From assembly GCA_011524645.1 (NCBI GenBank), contig WTJY01000106.1, forward strand, positions 1-42,610: a DNA stretch of 42,610 nt, read 5' to 3'. The notes under the pieces are model-generated. The model saw only the letters and a list, made by a program, of their open reading frames with translations, was not told where the DNA came from and did not search any database. The position numbers and the translations under genes are program-made. Source of the DNA: Anaerolineales bacterium (GTDB lineage Bacteria; Chloroflexota; Anaerolineae; Promineifilales; Promineifilaceae). The first letter of the stretch is position 1. Every line of letters starts with the position of its first letter. This document shows positions 8,202 through 16,815 of the stretch, piece after piece.

Positions 8202-8231
8202 AAAGGCAAAGGGGGCCTCCCTTTTGCCTTT
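8202..8231 (+). terminator. Hairpin between RNase J and uraH
   Basis: A 13-bp stem with one G-T pair (8202-8214 with 8219-8231) and a 4-base loop. Its T-tract is only the end of the 3' arm, and the arm runs straight into the AAGGAG ribosome site of the next gene. It could be a weak terminator for RNase J or a structure that controls uraH translation. Confidence 0.5.
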
Positions 8232-8242
8232 AAGGAGTGGCA

Positions 8243-8587
8243 ATGAGTCCGATTACAACGCATGTTTTGGATACCGCTTTGGGTGAGCCAGCACGTGGCT
8301 TGAAAATCGAGCTGTCTCGCTTGGAGAACGGGGCATGGTCGGTGGTGAACAGAGGCAAGACTAATGAGGACGGCCGGATTGGTGATTTAATGAAAGCTGG
8401 AGATTTAAAGGCGGGCACTTATCGCATGCTTTTTATGACCGGCGATTATTTAGAGCGTATTCATAGCGCCGGTTTTTACCCAGAGGCTCCGATTATTTTT
8501 GAGATTCGAGAAGGGCAAGAGCAAGAACATTTTCATGTCCCATTGTTACTTAGCCCATATGGATACTCGACTTATCGGGGTAGTTGA
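8243..8587 (+). CDS. uraH: 5-hydroxyisourate hydrolase (transthyretin-like)
   Basis: This enzyme opens the ring of 5-hydroxyisourate, the product of urate oxidase, to give OHCU in purine breakdown. The 114-residue protein has all family marks: the N-terminal THVLDTALGEPA block, NEDGR in the middle with the catalytic Arg, and HFHVPLLLSPYGYSTYRGS at the end. The terminal YRGS tetrapeptide separates the enzyme from transthyretin. ATG 8243 has AAGGAG five bases upstream. It is two genes before urate oxidase on the same strand, so the pair should act in sequence. OHCU decarboxylase is not in the window. Confidence 0.94.
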   Translation: MSPITTHVLDTALGEPARGLKIELSRLENGAWSVVNRGKTNEDGRIGDLMKAGDLKAGTYRMLFMTGDYLERIHSAGFYPEAPIIFEIREGQEQEHFHVPLLLSPYGYSTYRGS

Positions 8588-8618
8588 GAAGCTGTTGAAG
8601 GTTGATTAGGGTGGGCCT

Positions 8619-9019
8619 ATGAAAGTAAGCTGGATCGATGAGGGGGGCGAGGGATTGTCACGTTGACCGAATACCCTTTAACTATACAACGTGAGCTGAC
8701 GCTATCCTATTTTGCAGAACAACAATTGGCTTATTGCCACGCGGCCGTGGTTGATCATTACCCACCGGAGTGGGAGCTAATGGAAGAGATTGTTGAGTTT
8801 ATCGATTGGGTCCGTGAAGAACGCCCTGCGGTTTTTGTCCATTGTCAGGCTGGAGTCGGCCGAACCGGAACGATTTTGCATGCTTATTATTTGGCTTTGG
8901 GGATGCCCTTTGAACAGGTAAAATCATTGATTAAGCAGAAACGCCCTGCGTGCCAATATGTTATTTTATCACCACGGCAAAAGGGATTTCTTGATAGATG
9001 GGCGGCTAGCAAGCTTTAA
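8619..9019 (+). pseudogene. Dual-specificity/tyrosine phosphatase with broken 5' end
   Basis: The main frame (from about 8642, 8663 if the TTG is used) encodes a Cys-based phosphatase core with the P-loop HCQAGVGRTGT, a conserved upstream Asp-containing loop, and a C-terminal helical part. Just upstream, ATG 8619 opens a second frame reading MKVSWIDEG, the kind of N-terminus such proteins have. That frame meets a stop at 8664. The frames join at a run of six G (8642-8647); one extra G would give WIDEGGRGIVTLTEYPL. Even then the stretch before GIVTLTEYPL seems shorter than usual, as though about 15-20 residues were lost. It may be a decayed gene, a sequencing error in the G-run, or a frameshift-expressed gene. 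The P-loop is intact, so a shorter product could still be active. Confidence 0.6.
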
Positions 9020-9062
9020 GTCATGATGGTTATTAAGACCTCATTCATAGGAGAGTTAAGAG

Positions 9063-9917
9063 ATGAAATTGGTAGCAAACAACTATGGAAAAGGGCGTGT
9101 TCGTGTCGCCAAAGTTATTCGAGATGGTGAGTGGCATGTCTATAAGAATTATACGGTTCAGATTACGCTTGAAGGGGATGTCTCGGCTGCGTATGTGGCT
9201 GGAGATAACGCTTTGGTGTTGCCGACAGATACGATGAAAAATTCGACCTATGCGATTGCGGCAACACATGATTTTTCTAGCCCTGAACAGTTTGGACTTG
9301 ATTTATCGGCTAGATTTTTAGCAACAGCACCCCATTTGACGAGTGCACAGATTGAGATCGAAGAACAGATGTGGAAGCGCATGGTCTTTGACGGTGAAGT
9401 ACATAACCATGCTTTTATGGGAAATAGCTCTGAGCGGCGCACGGCGAGCATTAAGCGAACCCATGAGGGTGTTTCTATTGAGTCGGGTATCAAGGAGATG
9501 TACATTCTTAAAACGACCGGATCGGCGTTTGTCGGCTTTTTCCGAGATGAATATACGATTTTGCCTGAGGAGACGGACCGGATTATGGCGACCAATTTAA
9601 CGGCTACTTGGTGTTTGAAAGATGCGGGAGATTCGGCCGTTTATAATCAGGTGTGGGAACAAGTACGCTCTGTTTTGTTAGAAACTTTTGCTAATCATGA
9701 TAGTGAGTCGGTGCAACACACACTCTATGAAATGGGGCAGGCGGTGTTTACGGCCGTTCCTCAAGTTGCAGAAATCGGTATGGAAATGCCTAACGTCCAT
9801 AATATTCCCTATAATTTTTCTTTAATCGGCATTGATAGCAAAAATGAAGTGTTTGTCCCGATTGATGAACCCTATGGTATGATTTCTGGCCGTTTGCGCG
9901 CGGATGATGCTGAATAA
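9063..9917 (+). CDS. uox: Urate oxidase (uricase)
   Basis: Uricase oxidises urate to 5-hydroxyisourate with O2, without a cofactor. The 284-residue length is typical. Diagnostic stretches are NNYGKGRVRVAKV at the N-terminus (with the active-site Lys), LPTDTMKNSTYAIA (about residues 53-66, with the catalytic Thr), SAFVGFFRDEYTILPE followed by DRIMATNLTATW in the middle, and NIPYNFSLIGI with a PYG motif near the C-terminus. ATG 9063 has an AGGAG site. It lies downstream of uraH and upstream of xpt, which makes this a purine-handling cluster. Confidence 0.95.
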   Translation: MKLVANNYGKGRVRVAKVIRDGEWHVYKNYTVQITLEGDVSAAYVAGDNALVLPTDTMKNSTYAIAATHDFSSPEQFGLDLSARFLATAPHLTSAQIEIEEQMWKRMVFDGEVHNHAFMGNSSERRTASIKRTHEGVSIESGIKEMYILKTTGSAFVGFFRDEYTILPEETDRIMATNLTATWCLKDAGDSAVYNQVWEQVRSVLLETFANHDSESVQHTLYEMGQAVFTAVPQVAEIGMEMPNVHNIPYNFSLIGIDSKNEVFVPIDEPYGMISGRLRADDAE

Positions 9918-9959
9918 TCAGTTACACGAATATTTCAAACGAATTGTTCGTGGCGATAG

Positions 9960-9994
9960 TTGTCCAATCCGCATAAAATATGCGGAGTGGATAA
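9960..9994 (+). promoter_or_regulatory. Long hairpin in the xpt leader
   Basis: An inner perfect 8-bp stem (9968-9975 with 9979-9986, loop AAA), then one A-G mismatch, then an outer 7-bp stem (9960-9966 with 9988-9994, one G-T). A second, weaker stem of six pairs sits just upstream (9925-9930 with 9947-9952). It is placed 28 bases before xpt, where guanine riboswitches occur in other bacteria. The conserved purine-riboswitch core is not visible. It may be a different RNA switch, a DNA operator, or a processed end of the uricase transcript. Confidence 0.4.
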
Positions 9995-10021
9995 TTAGAA
10001 GCGAAATTTTGGAGAAACGAG

Positions 10022-10603
10022 ATGCAATTACTGGTCGATAAAATCAAAACAGAAGGGGTTTATGTTGGTGATGGAATTATCAAAGTTGATGCTTTGTTAA
10101 ATCACCAAGTAGATGTTGGTTTGATGAGCATTGTGGGTAAGGCGTTTGCCAAGGCTTTTGCTACAAGCGGGGCATCTTTGGTTTTGACGGCTGAATCTAG
10201 CGGGATTCCACCGGCGTTTGCGACGGCACAGGCACTTGGTGTCCCTTTGGTTTATGCGCGTAAAAAGCAACCGCTAACGATGGGGGAGCGTACCTATTAT
10301 GCGGAAGCACCAAGCCGCACAAAAGGTGGGGTAACCCCTTTGATTGTGTCGGCCGATTATCTTACTGCGCGGGACAGGGTGCTGTTGGTCGATGATTTTT
10401 TGGCAAGTGGTCGAACGGCCGTTGCTTTACATGAGATTATTGAACAAAGCGGCGCTCGATTAGTGGGTGTGGGGTGTGTGGTTGAGAAGGTGTTTGAACC
10501 CGGCCGTAAACATTTGGAAGAGGTTTTTGCCGGACCTATTGTTACCCTCGCTAAAATCGATTTAGTCGATGAGGGTAAGAACATTCGGGTGTTTTCTGAC
10601 TAA
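10022..10603 (+). CDS. xpt: Xanthine phosphoribosyltransferase
   Basis: Xpt salvages xanthine (and guanine in some species) to the nucleotide with PRPP. The 193-residue protein has the Xpt-specific N-terminus MQLLVDKIKTEG followed by VDALLNHQVDVGLM, the TAESSGIPPAFATA block, and the PRPP-binding motif VLLVDDFLASGRTA (about residues 121-134). GGAG precedes ATG 10022. Sitting directly after urate oxidase, it joins a salvage enzyme to a degradation pair, which suggests control by purine supply. Confidence 0.92.
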   Translation: MQLLVDKIKTEGVYVGDGIIKVDALLNHQVDVGLMSIVGKAFAKAFATSGASLVLTAESSGIPPAFATAQALGVPLVYARKKQPLTMGERTYYAEAPSRTKGGVTPLIVSADYLTARDRVLLVDDFLASGRTAVALHEIIEQSGARLVGVGCVVEKVFEPGRKHLEEVFAGPIVTLAKIDLVDEGKNIRVFSD

Positions 10604-10726
10604 AAACTGGGCGATTACAGGCTGGTGATCTGAGTTTTTGTAAGCACTCTATCATTTTCTTACGAAGATGTTTTAGAAAGAGTTGGCGTTTTTTGATTGC
10701 TGTAACAGTCGGTCAAGATATTAAAA

Positions 10727-10775
10727 GAAAAAGGAGTGACGTGTTGCTCGCAACACATCACTCCTTTTTCTTTTT
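10727..10775 (+). terminator. Bidirectional terminator between xpt and the response regulator
   Basis: A 13-bp stem (10727-10739 with 10758-10770) continues through one mismatch into a 6-bp inner stem with a 4-base loop. A T-run follows on the plus strand, and the minus strand also continues into a T-rich stretch. It serves both convergent transcription units. Confidence 0.93.
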
Positions 10776-10783
10776 CGCTGATA

Positions 10784-11173
10784 CTAAACTAGGATTTCCC
10801 GCATGAGCTCGCGTAGGGTACGAATATTGAGCGGTTTCGGCATATAGTCATTACAACCGGCCGCTAGACATTTTTCACGGTCCCCTTCTAAAACATTGGC
10901 TGTTAGAGCGATGATCGGTACATTTAGATAAGCTTCGCTACCGTCGCCAATCGTTCCGGCACGGATACCGCGTGCGATGTCTAGACCGCTCATACCGGGT
11001 AAGTTGACATCTAAAAGAATGAGATCTGGCACAGGCCCTTCATTGAGTAAGGCGATTGCGGTTTCACCATCGTCCGCCTTAATTAAATGATGCGCTTCCG
11101 CCCCGACAACACGGGCGACAAGGAGCATATTGGTTGGATTGTCCTCGATACAGAGGATTTGTTTTTTACTCAT
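10784..11173 (-). CDS. Single-domain response regulator (CheY-like)
   Basis: A 129-residue receiver domain with no output domain. The acidic pair Glu10/Asp11, phospho-acceptor Asp55 (LLDVNLPGMSG), Thr91 (IALTANV) and Lys113 (MPKPLN) are all present, so it should be phosphorylated. It resembles receivers that act through protein contacts, as CheY does. It is the last gene of the long minus-strand sensory run, 260 bases downstream of the giant histidine kinase, which lacks its own receiver. It is therefore the most likely target of that kinase. A candidate promoter lies upstream, so it may also be expressed separately. Confidence 0.93.
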   Translation of the reverse strand: MSKKQILCIEDNPTNMLLVARVVGAEAHHLIKADDGETAIALLNEGPVPDLILLDVNLPGMSGLDIARGIRAGTIGDGSEAYLNVPIIALTANVLEGDREKCLAAGCNDYMPKPLNIRTLRELMREILV

Positions 11174-11224
11174 GTGAATACCAATTATAAAAGCAGTTAG
11201 ATATAAAGAGATTGATAAAAAGAG

Positions 11225-11251
11225 ATCAGGGGGCGTGATGCACAGCCTGAT
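11225..11251 (-). promoter_or_regulatory. Weak hairpin upstream of the response regulator
   Basis: On the minus strand ATCAGG (11251-11246) can pair with CCTGAT (11230-11225), followed four bases later by five T. It could be a weak terminator or attenuator in the leader of the response regulator. The rest of the 260-base gap holds a C-rich tract on the minus strand (about 11275-11287) and no gene that I can support. Confidence 0.25.
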
Positions 11252-11324
11252 GACATAAGGGTTTTTTGTGGATATGGGAGGGGGGGATTGATTTCTACAA
11301 GAAGTTACAAAAATCTCTCCGTAT

Positions 11325-11350
11325 ATTATAGATTAAATGGAATTCGTCAA
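11325..11350 (-). promoter_or_regulatory. Possible promoter for the response regulator
   Basis: On the minus strand TTGACG (11350-11345) is followed by TATAAT (11330-11325). Both hexamers are near consensus, but the spacing is only 14 bases. It lies between the kinase stop and the regulator start. Confidence 0.3.
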
Positions 11351-11433
11351 ACTGATTGTTTCATAGAGTTCTGAGAGTTCTGAGAATCTATGAAGCTCAA
11401 TTTACATTTGGTACCCGCAACTACGATAACTAT

Positions 11434-14400
11434 TTAAGCATAGACGCCTTGGACTGTGTTCTTTTCGGTCGGTGGTTCATGAGGGACGGTGAACGAGAAC
11501 GTGGTGCCTACACCATAGGTGCTCTCGATCCAAATTTCACCACCATGAAGCTCGACAAGCTGTTTGGTAATGGGCATGCCCAGACCGGTACCGCCCGCTT
11601 TGCGGTGCTGCATGTCACCGACTTGGCGGAACTGTGCAAATACCAGCGGAATATCTTCTTCTTTGATTCCATCACCGGTATCTTCAATTGAAACAAGCAA
11701 ATCGAAGTTGTATTGTCGTTTCATGGTTAGTGTGATGCTACCTTGGTCGGTGAATTTAGCTGCGTTACTGAGAATATTAAGGAAGATTTGGACGAGGCGG
11801 GTGCGGTCCGCTTCAATTACACCGATGTCTTCTTCGATATTGCCAATCAAGTGAACATCTTTTTCGGTGAGTAAACCTTGCGTTGTGGCCATGACTTCTT
11901 TGGCAATTCGCGTCAGATCAACTTTGCCATAGTCAAGGTTCATCATACCCGCTTCGATCTTCGACATGTCGAGAATGTCACCGATGAGATTGCGTAAATG
12001 CTGTCCACCATCACGGATTAGGGTGACGTCCTCACGCATTAGTTCATTGAGCTCTCCATCGATTCCCTCCAAGAGAACATCGGCGAAGCCGATAATCGAG
12101 TTAAGAGGGGTCCGTAATTCATGACTCATATTGGCCAAGAATTCTGATTTGAGGCGGTCAACTTCACGTAGCTTTTCGGCCGTTTCAAGTTGTTCTTGGA
12201 ACAACTCCGCATTTTGGAGCGCGATCGCGGTCTGTGTGGCTAATGTATTGTGGATCTGGAGATCTTCATTACTAAAGCTGTTTGGTTGATTAGAATGAAG
12301 TTCGAGAACCCCCATTGTTTCTCCACCGGCGATCATCGGTACCGCTAGCTTCGATCTGGTATATGGCAAGAATGGATTTGGTATATAGTTTGTATCTTTG
12401 AGGACATCATTGTTGATGTGGCCGACACCTTGACGCACGACTTGTGCGGGAAGGGCCTGCTCTTCTTTGTGAATGCGCCATTCTTCCGCGATAAGTAATT
12501 CACCGATACCACCAGAGCCAGCGATTAAGCGGAGTTCTTCTGTTTCACTGTCGATGATATAGATGTTGGCATGGTAGAGATTGAAGCTTTCTTTCGCAAG
12601 TGAGGCGACAGATTGAAGTAATTGATCCCGTTGCAAGATTGTTGAGGTGGTGGTGCTGACTCGTGCTACCGTTTCTAGCTCGACCGCGCGTTTGTGGGTT
12701 TGTTCAAGCAATCTGGCATTTTCTAGCGCTTCACCGATCTGCAGAGAGATTTCATCGAGAAGCTCGCGTTCTTCGATGGTGAGTGGCTGGTCGGCCGTAT
12801 CTTGAATTCCGATTGAGCCGATCGATTCACCACGGATTCTGATCGGTTTGACGACAAGCGGCGATGTTGTCGTTGTGCTTAAATTGGATAGATTTGCTGA
12901 AGATGTTCCGTTTGTTGCTTGTCCGTTTTCATTACCACCAAAGCTAAATGGTTGAATTGAATCTTGATCAAATAAGAAGCCACTTTGATCTCTTTGGGTT
13001 GCGATATATTGATCCCAACCTTCACGAATCATCAGTCTTTGTAGATTGCTTAATTCCTCTAGACGTTGCTCCATGTCTTGGCGCAAGCGAGTATTCTCGA
13101 TCGCGATAGCGATTTGTCCGCTCAGCCCTTCAAGGATGACGCGATCTTCTTCTGTTAGATGATTACGCTTGTCGCTTTGGATGTCGAGTACACCGAGGAC
13201 CGTATTTTGAAACATAATCGGGATCGCCAGCTCACCTTTTGTATCTGGGAGGAGTGGATTGGGGAGCCAATCTGGATCGATTGTAACATCTGGGCTGAGG
13301 ATGGAGCGGCCGGTGGCGGCTGCGATTCCAATTAGCCCGATGCCGTAGGGAATGGCGTGATAGGCGTCACGCATGACGGTTCCGATTTTCCCGTAGCCGA
13401 CAACTAGAGAGATCAAATTTGTTGTGGGGTTATATTGCAAGAGTTGGGTGTGATAGTGCCCGAACTCTTCCTTCACAAATTTAACTACTCGGTTATAGAT
13501 TTCATCTAGCTCTTCTGCTGAAGAGATTTGCTGGGCGATACTGGTTGTTAGGTGAACTTGACGGCTGTACCGTTGTAGAGACGCTTCGGTTTGTTGTGCG
13601 AGCATCGTTTGTACGGAAACATCGCGGGCGATGGTTGAGTAATAAACAACATTTCCCTCGCTATCGAGGTGACGGCTGAAAGCTTGTGAAACCGGTATAT
13701 TCCGGCCATCTTGATGTTGTAAGAAGGTATCACCGGTCCATCGGCCGTGTTTCTGGGTATAAGGGAAGACCACATCGAAGATGAGATCAACTGATTTGGC
13801 GGGAATGACGTCGGCGATATTTAGCTCAGTCTCGCCTGTAAATGATCGGCCGACCATTTCTTGGGCAGCTTTATTCATAAAGGTGATGTTGTATTCCGGA
13901 TCAAGCAGGGCTACAAAGTCGCTGGTATTGGCCACAATTTGATTCAAGCGTTGTCGTTCTTCTGCGGCCCGTTCGAGTTCGGTAATGTCACGATTAATGA
14001 CGATAAAGCGGGTTGGTTTGTTTTCCGAATCTTTTGCCAACGTGATCGATGTCATGATGATAAATTCGCGGCCGTTTTTTGTTTTTTGACGAACGCGTTC
14101 GACGATATGGCCGGTTGTAAATAGCCTTTGATTCGCTTCTTCTCGCGTTGTATCCATATATTGGCTGTCAATAAATTTACCCACGAACTCGCCGATCGTT
14201 TCCTCGGCCGTATAGCCATAAGTTCTTTCGGCCGCTTTATTCCATGAGCGAATGATAAAATTGAGGTCAGCGGTCACGACCGTTTCTGAGATATTTTCAA
14301 AGATATTAGCTTGATACCTTAACTGATTTTCTTGTTCTAAACGCTCGGTGACGAACTCGAATGTTCCGACGAGACCGATGACGTTGCCTTCTGAATCATG

Positions 14401-16797
14401 TAACGGGGCTTTGTTGGTTTCGGTCCAGACTTTTTTATCATCCTTTTCTGTACGGGATTCGATGGTACCTAACTCGGTTACATTTTCTTCCATAATACGC
14501 AGATCTGTGGTTGCGTAATGCTCTGCGTTGTCTTGTGTCCAATTGAGATCGTAATCTGTTTTACCGAGGATATTTTCGACCGTTGTTCCGGCCGCTTTGG
14601 CAAAATTTTCATTACAGCCTAGATAAGTTCCGTTTCTATCTTTCCAAAAGATTGATTGTGGCAATGTATTGAATACTGTTTGTAACAAGCGTTCTCGCTC
14701 TTCGAGGGTTCGTAGAGCTCTCGATTCATTGGTCACATCACGTGCTAGCATGAGAATCGTATTGTTTTCACTCGCGACAATTCGCGCTTCATATTGATGA
14801 ACCCTTTCTTTGATAGGAACTTGGTATTCGAAAGTTTCCATTTCACCTGTGTCTAGGACTTTTTGAATCGCGACAAATGCGGGGTTGGCAATAGAAGGGG
14901 GCAAGACATCAGTAATATGTTTGTGCATAAATGCCTCTGGCTGCATGAGTAGTGTCCGACTGTGTTCTGCTTTGTAGTCGATAAATCGGCCTTTTTGATC
15001 GAACTGGAATATGAGGTCTGGAATCGCATTTAGCAGGGCCCGATTTCTTTGTGCGGCTTGCTCAAGGGCGGTGATGTCGCGGTTGATGACAATGAAACCT
15101 GTCGGTACATTGTTTTTGTCGCGTAACAAGGTTGCCGACGTCATGATAATATATTCTTGGCCGTGACGTGTTGTCTGTTTTGTCTTGGTGAGGAGGCGTC
15201 CCTCGCCCATAATCGTTTGATTGACCTCTGCCATCGTCATCTCGAGGTATTCGGTTGAGATAAAATTGCTTGCAGGATGTCCAATTGTTTCTTCTGCTGT
15301 GTACCCATAGATCGTTTCTGCACCTTTGTTCCAAGCACGGATGACAAAGTTAAGGTCGGAAGCGATGACTGCGTCAGATATGTTTTCAAGGACATCTGAT
15401 TGATAACGTATTTGGCGTTCTTGACTTTGACTTTCGGTAATGTCACGTGCCAGCATGAGTACAGTTGCATCACCACTAGGCGAGAAACGCCCTTCATATT
15501 GCCGTGTTTCTTGTCCTAGAGGGGCTTCGTAGCGGAAGATCTGTTGTCGGCCGGTTTTGAGCACCAAATCGATCGCTTCTTTCACGAGCTTGGCTACATC
15601 AGGTGAGAATATATCTTGGAGTGATTGCGAAGGTGCTGATTTCGTTGCAAATGAAGATTTTTTTCCGGTCTTCGTATTTTGATCGATTAGTTGCCCATTG
15701 ATATCGAATTGATACATTAGGTCAGGAAGCGCATCTAGAAGTGCTTGGCTTTTATCGGCCGTCTTTTTGATTTCACGAGCTCTTTGATCCACCATATCTT
15801 CAAGACCGGTTTGGTAATCTCGTAAGGCGGCTTCATCCCGCTTCTTTTGGGTTATGTCGCGTAAGATAACGACTGCCCCATCATAGCTCCCTTCATCGTC
15901 GTATAGTGTGGACGCGCTCAAAAGCACATCGAGAAGTTGACCATCTTTTGTTTTTCGCTGTGTTTCAAATCCGGTAAGAATGCCATCTTGGCTGATTACT
16001 TGAATAATTTCAGAAAGTTCGGCCATATGGGTTTCCGGCACGAACTTAACGCGTTTCCCCTTTAATTCTTCAAAAGACCAACCGAATACGTCGCTAAAAA
16101 TCGCGTTAAAGAAGACAACTTCGCCAGTTTGATTGTAAATGATAATCGGGTCAGGCATGGAGGCGATAATGGATCTCTCGCGGATGCGGCTCTTGGCTAA
16201 CGCTTGCGCCTGTGCTTCAACTTGGGCTGTTAGTTGCACTTGTTGCCCTTGGCGAGATAAATATGACCCGATTAGATTTGCCGAAGTACGCAATAACTCT
16301 ACCGCTTCTGGGCCCCATGTTTCGGTCGTATAGGTATTATCGAAACCGATAAAACCGAACCATAAATCATTGACATAGATAGGAATGATGAGAATCGCGA
16401 GGATGTCTTGAGATTCAAGTACTTCTCGTTCGGAGTCAGACATGTTAGCTACGATATCTGAGATATATCGATTTCGATCACGTAAGATAGTAGGCATGCG
16501 TGGGGCAAACGCCGCATAGGAGAGATGCTGCATTTCTTGGTTGTCGATCTCCGATTTTACGTCTGGTGCACATGCTTCTGCGATTTGTCGGATGCACAGG
16601 CCATCCTCTGGATCTGTGAAATTCTCGAAAATGTAAACACGGCTGGCACCGGAAATCTCTTGGAGATAGCCAAGTGCGTCTTGTAAGGCTTCTGGATTAT
16701 CTGTCGCGAGTGTCTGCGCGGCTGCTAAACCGAGCTGGAAGTCTTGCTGTCTGCGGATGTTATTGGTTGGTGCTTCATTGGACATAGAGATTGTCAT
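11434..16797 (-). CDS. Giant hybrid-sensor histidine kinase (GAF, 7 PAS, 2 GAF, HisKA, HATPase)
   Basis: A 1787-residue soluble kinase and the only kinase in the 30-kb run. Rough order: GAF (15-180), PAS (205-320, 345-455, 460-578, 585-692, 700-820, 828-942, 948-1065), GAF (1085-1240), a G-W-x2-Y degenerate GAF-like module (1250-1365), GAF (1375-1530), HisKA with H-box [10 protein letters not shown] (His1559), and HATPase_c with N-box NILSNAAKF (Asn1678), G1 DTGDG (1706-1710) and GGTGLGM. All catalytic boxes are intact and no membrane segment is seen. PAS 3 and PAS 6 are near copies, as are PAS 2 and PAS 4. ATG 16797 was kept; ATG 16785 is a possible alternative. Unlike the other large proteins of the run, it does not carry the shared tail. 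It probably phosphorylates the separate receiver at 10784-11173. Confidence 0.93.
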   Translation of the reverse strand: MTISMSNEAPTNNIRRQQDFQLGLAAAQTLATDNPEALQDALGYLQEISGASRVYIFENFTDPEDGLCIRQIAEACAPDVKSEIDNQEMQHLSYAAFAPRMPTILRDRNRYISDIVANMSDSEREVLESQDILAILIIPIYVNDLWFGFIGFDNTYTTETWGPEAVELLRTSANLIGSYLSRQGQQVQLTAQVEAQAQALAKSRIRERSIIASMPDPIIIYNQTGEVVFFNAIFSDVFGWSFEELKGKRVKFVPETHMAELSEIIQVISQDGILTGFETQRKTKDGQLLDVLLSASTLYDDEGSYDGAVVILRDITQKKRDEAALRDYQTGLEDMVDQRAREIKKTADKSQALLDALPDLMYQFDINGQLIDQNTKTGKKSSFATKSAPSQSLQDIFSPDVAKLVKEAIDLVLKTGRQQIFRYEAPLGQETRQYEGRFSPSGDATVLMLARDITESQSQERQIRYQSDVLENISDAVIASDLNFVIRAWNKGAETIYGYTAEETIGHPASNFISTEYLEMTMAEVNQTIMGEGRLLTKTKQTTRHGQEYIIMTSATLLRDKNNVPTGFIVINRDITALEQAAQRNRALLNAIPDLIFQFDQKGRFIDYKAEHSRTLLMQPEAFMHKHITDVLPPSIANPAFVAIQKVLDTGEMETFEYQVPIKERVHQYEARIVASENNTILMLARDVTNESRALRTLEERERLLQTVFNTLPQSIFWKDRNGTYLGCNENFAKAAGTTVENILGKTDYDLNWTQDNAEHYATTDLRIMEENVTELGTIESRTEKDDKKVWTETNKAPLHDSEGNVIGLVGTFEFVTERLEQENQLRYQANIFENISETVVTADLNFIIRSWNKAAERTYGYTAEETIGEFVGKFIDSQYMDTTREEANQRLFTTGHIVERVRQKTKNGREFIIMTSITLAKDSENKPTRFIVINRDITELERAAEERQRLNQIVANTSDFVALLDPEYNITFMNKAAQEMVGRSFTGETELNIADVIPAKSVDLIFDVVFPYTQKHGRWTGDTFLQHQDGRNIPVSQAFSRHLDSEGNVVYYSTIARDVSVQTMLAQQTEASLQRYSRQVHLTTSIAQQISSAEELDEIYNRVVKFVKEEFGHYHTQLLQYNPTTNLISLVVGYGKIGTVMRDAYHAIPYGIGLIGIAAATGRSILSPDVTIDPDWLPNPLLPDTKGELAIPIMFQNTVLGVLDIQSDKRNHLTEEDRVILEGLSGQIAIAIENTRLRQDMEQRLEELSNLQRLMIREGWDQYIATQRDQSGFLFDQDSIQPFSFGGNENGQATNGTSSANLSNLSTTTTSPLVVKPIRIRGESIGSIGIQDTADQPLTIEERELLDEISLQIGEALENARLLEQTHKRAVELETVARVSTTTSTILQRDQLLQSVASLAKESFNLYHANIYIIDSETEELRLIAGSGGIGELLIAEEWRIHKEEQALPAQVVRQGVGHINNDVLKDTNYIPNPFLPYTRSKLAVPMIAGGETMGVLELHSNQPNSFSNEDLQIHNTLATQTAIALQNAELFQEQLETAEKLREVDRLKSEFLANMSHELRTPLNSIIGFADVLLEGIDGELNELMREDVTLIRDGGQHLRNLIGDILDMSKIEAGMMNLDYGKVDLTRIAKEVMATTQGLLTEKDVHLIGNIEEDIGVIEADRTRLVQIFLNILSNAAKFTDQGSITLTMKRQYNFDLLVSIEDTGDGIKEEDIPLVFAQFRQVGDMQHRKAGGTGLGMPITKQLVELHGGEIWIESTYGVGTTFSFTVPHEPPTEKNTVQGVYA

Positions 16798-16815
16798 AGT
16801 GAATGCCTATTGATT

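Noticed and set aside
8588-9062. Programmed frameshift as the sure explanation for the split phosphatase
   Set aside because: A slippery G-run exists, but no supporting downstream structure or upstream ribosome-like element was found, and a simple indel is more likely.
9918-10021. Guanine/xanthine riboswitch before xpt
   Set aside because: The position fits, but the conserved purine-aptamer junction sequences are not there; only generic hairpins are visible.
11361-11393. Terminator after the giant kinase
   Set aside because: The stem is imperfect (one bulge) and on the minus strand it is not followed by T residues.
11356-11854. Plus-strand reading frames opposite the 3' end of the kinase gene
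   Set aside because: They are antisense to the HATPase domain codons and have no ribosome site or recognisable product.
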